Source of the DNA: Collinsella sp.
GTDB lineage: Bacteria; Actinomycetota; Coriobacteriia; Coriobacteriales; Coriobacteriaceae
Assembly: GCA_020025115.1 (NCBI GenBank)
Contig: JAHHSP010000021.1
Location: 1-14,357 of the forward strand
DNA: 14,357 bases
Direction: 5' to 3'
The translations under genes and the position numbers were made by a program. Under the pieces are notes generated by a model. That model was not told the origin of the DNA and made no database searches. It saw only the letters and a list, made by a program, of their open reading frames with translations. Of the stretch, positions 12,688 to 14,357 are shown one piece after another; position 1 is the stretch's first letter, and each line of letters opens with the position of its first letter.

Positions 12688-13623
12688 TTAGAGCTCGGTG
12701 ACCTCGACGGCGTTGTAGACCTCGTCCCAACGCTCGATGACCAGATGGCCGGTCTGCGGATCCATGGCGTTGAGCTTGCCGCAGGTGTTGGCCGTCTTGA
12801 GCACGGTCACGTCGTCGGCGCCGGAGGCGATGGCGTGGGCGAAGCCGGCGATGGTGGAGTCGCCAGAGCCGGTGGCGTTCACGGCCGGAATCGGCGGGGT
12901 CACGGCGCGGTAGATCTTATCGCCGTGGAAGGCGAAGGAGCCGGCGGCGCCCATGGACACGACGACCCACGGGATGCCGGCGAAGCGCTCGTCGGCCTTG
13001 AGGGCGGCGGCCAGGTCGGTGACCTGCTCGGGCGTATAAGAGGTCCCCAGGAGCGCGTTGATCTCGGTGAGGTTGGGCTTCACGAGCGTGGGCTTGACCT
13101 CGGCCTCGAGCGCGGCGTCGAGCGACGCACCGGAGGTATCGAGCAGCACCGGGACATCGTGCTTGGCGGCCTGGGCGACCATACCGGCGTAGAAATCCGC
13201 GGGCACGCCCTTGGGCAGGGAGCCGGAGATGGTCACGCAGTCGGCCTGGGACACGAGCTCGGCGAATTTGGCGGAGAAGGCGGAGAGCTCCTCGTCGGAG
13301 ATCTCGGGGCCGCTCTCGAGCAGCTCGGTCTGATTGCCCTCATGCAGGATGTTCAGGCAAATGCGAGTCTCGCCGGCGATAGGCGTGAAATCGTGATTGA
13401 TACCGTCGGCATCCATGAGGGAGCCCATGTAGGCGCCCATGTGGCCGCCGAGCAGGCCGGTGGCGACGACGTCATCGCCGAGCTGGCACAGCACGCGGGA
13501 GACGTTCAAGCCCTTGCCGCCGGCGGTCTTCTTGGGGCTGACACGGTTGACGTCGTCGATGATCAGCTTGTCCAGCTGGTATGCCGTATCGATGGCGGGA
13601 TTCATGGTAACGGTCAGGATCAT
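12688..13623 (-). CDS. lacC: PfkB-family sugar-phosphate kinase, LacC/FruK type
   Basis: Cytoplasmic kinase that uses ATP to phosphorylate tagatose-6-phosphate (LacC) or fructose-1-phosphate (FruK) to the bisphosphate. The start is ATG 13623 (MILTVTMNPAID, 311 aa), preceded by AGAAGGAG; an upstream in-frame start at 13659 would overlap the nagA end and lacks a site. PfkB signature 1 is TAGGKGLNVSRVL (33-45), the substrate loop GETRICLNILHEGNQTE is at 84-100, SGSLPKG at 133-139, and signature 2 is NATGSGDST (249-257) with catalytic Asp255. The match to LacC as I recall it runs the whole length, including KTANTCGKLNA and the QTG...EVTEL end, which favours tagatose-6-phosphate; 1-phosphofructokinase remains possible. 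It lies 36 bp downstream of nagA, evidently in one operon, and would supply the neighbouring aldolase. Confidence 0.88.
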   Translation of the reverse strand: MILTVTMNPAIDTAYQLDKLIIDDVNRVSPKKTAGGKGLNVSRVLCQLGDDVVATGLLGGHMGAYMGSLMDADGINHDFTPIAGETRICLNILHEGNQTELLESGPEISDEELSAFSAKFAELVSQADCVTISGSLPKGVPADFYAGMVAQAAKHDVPVLLDTSGASLDAALEAEVKPTLVKPNLTEINALLGTSYTPEQVTDLAAALKADERFAGIPWVVVSMGAAGSFAFHGDKIYRAVTPPIPAVNATGSGDSTIAGFAHAIASGADDVTVLKTANTCGKLNAMDPQTGHLVIERWDEVYNAVEVTEL

Positions 13624-13659
13624 GGTTACTCCTTCTAGTGTGAAGAGGGCGAAAGGCAA

Positions 13660-14357
13660 CTAGGCCTCTACGTAGACGCTCACGCCACCGAGGTAGGTCT
13701 CGGAGAGGGACAGATCGGGATTGAGCACGACAAAGTCCGCGTTACGGCCGGGGCGGATGGAGCCGCACTCATCGGCGATGTCGTTGGCCTCGGCGGGAGC
13801 CTGGGTGGCCATATAGACGGCCTCGGCCTTCGTGGCGATACCCCACTCGTATACATTCTTGACAGCATCCTTCATGTTGAGGATGGAGCCGGCCAGAGAA
13901 CCGCCGTCCTTCAGGCGGGCAGTGCCGCCAGCCACGACGACGGGCAGCTCGCCCAGGAAGTAGTCGCCATCGGGCATGCCACCGGCGCACATGCAGTCGG
14001 TGATGAGCGCGACGTGCTCATGGCCCTTGGCGCGCATCACGATACCCGCGGAAATGGGGTTGACGTGATGACCGTCGCAGATGATCCCGGAGAAGGACGT
14101 GTCCTGGCTGGAAAGGGCCGCGCCCACCATGCCGGGCTCGCGGTGATGCAAACCGCTCATGCCGTGGTAGGTGTGAACGAACACCTTGGCGCCCGCGTCC
14201 AGGCAGGCCTGGGCCTGCTCGCAGGTAGCGGCGGAATGGCCGAGGGCCACAACGACACCGGACTTGACGGCCTCGGCGGTAAACTTGACGGCACCGTCAT
14301 ACTCGGGAGCGACGGCGATCGTCTTGACAAGACCATGCGCGGCGGCGTGCCATGCGT
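13660..14357 (-). CDS. nagA: N-acetylhexosamine-6-phosphate deacetylase (NagA/AgaA family), 5' end cut by window
   Basis: Metal-dependent amidohydrolase that removes acetate from N-acetylglucosamine- or N-acetylgalactosamine-6-phosphate. The last 231 residues are visible; the frame runs unbroken to the right edge, and the in-frame GTG at 14250 is an internal valine (VVVALGHS), not a start. Present are KTIAVAPEYDGA, metal-ligand histidines in ALGHSAAT and VHTYHGM, then HHREPGMVG, the substrate segment ICDGHHVNP, catalytic Asp in LITDCMCAGG, and the ASG-like SLAGSILNM and IRPGRNADFVVLNPDL end. Canonical enzymes read THLFNAM or THLYNAM where this reads VHTYHGM. The N-terminal metal-binding part lies outside. 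It is first of an operon with the LacC-like kinase. Next to a GatY/KbaY-like aldolase and DeoR regulator, GalNAc-6-phosphate (AgaA function) is as likely as GlcNAc-6-phosphate. Confidence 0.93.
   Translation of the reverse strand, partial: AWHAAAHGLVKTIAVAPEYDGAVKFTAEAVKSGVVVALGHSAATCEQAQACLDAGAKVFVHTYHGMSGLHHREPGMVGAALSSQDTSFSGIICDGHHVNPISAGIVMRAKGHEHVALITDCMCAGGMPDGDYFLGELPVVVAGGTARLKDGGSLAGSILNMKDAVKNVYEWGIATKAEAVYMATQAPAEANDIADECGSIRPGRNADFVVLNPDLSLSETYLGGVSVYVEA

Noticed and set aside
13624..13659. Longer kinase N-terminus starting MPFALFTLEG
   Set aside because: It covers the kinase ribosome binding site and the spacer after nagA; PfkB kinases start at MILTVT.
13660..14250. NagA fragment starting at 14250 as a separate short gene
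   Set aside because: The start is an internal GTG valine. The frame and NagA similarity continue to the right edge.

Overview
The window is GC-rich bacterial chromosome with strong AAGGAGG-type ribosome binding sites, compact intergenic spaces and intrinsic terminators. Gene content and protein style (a QNTG-ending PEP carboxylase, a LacC-like kinase and GatY/KbaY-like aldolase next to nagA, an actinobacterial-looking TPP riboswitch) suggest a gut Coriobacteriia member, most likely Collinsella or a close relative. This is an inference from sequence style; no 16S or other marker is present.

Left edge (1-646): a TPP riboswitch on the minus strand fires off the left edge, with a likely antiterminator/terminator switch, so a thiamine-related gene probably lies just outside. 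Next to it are a small one-helix membrane ORF, the aspS terminator and a short REP-like palindrome.

Housekeeping block (647-7140, minus strand): hisS, then ppc, then aspS. Each has its own terminator-like structure, and promoters are visible for hisS and ppc. These genes charge tRNA-His and tRNA-Asp (perhaps also tRNA-Asn), and replenish oxaloacetate, from which aspartate is made. No long intergenic space is left unexplained.

Accessory block (7336-10533): a PLP-dependent threonine aldolase-type lyase (plus strand) shares a bidirectional terminator with a convergent EamA/DMT transporter that carries an unusual 100-residue soluble N-terminus. A GNAT acetyltransferase of the phosphinothricin/YncA type follows.

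Amino-sugar/tagatose block (10686 to right edge): a class II GatY/KbaY-like aldolase (minus), a divergent DeoR-family regulator (plus), a LacC-like tagatose-6-phosphate/1-phosphofructo kinase (minus), and a NagA-family N-acetylhexosamine-6-phosphate deacetylase (minus, cut by the right edge). The 309-bp aldolase/regulator divergent region is packed with GAAACGAAA-type repeats and a perfect palindrome, the operator style of DeoR-family sugar regulators. Together these four genes match the enzyme set of the N-acetylgalactosamine (Aga) pathway: deacetylation, phosphorylation of tagatose-6-phosphate, and aldol cleavage to triose phosphates. The deaminase/isomerase (AgaS) and the transporter are not in the window. 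No rRNA, tRNA, CRISPR array, prophage or insertion sequence was recognised.
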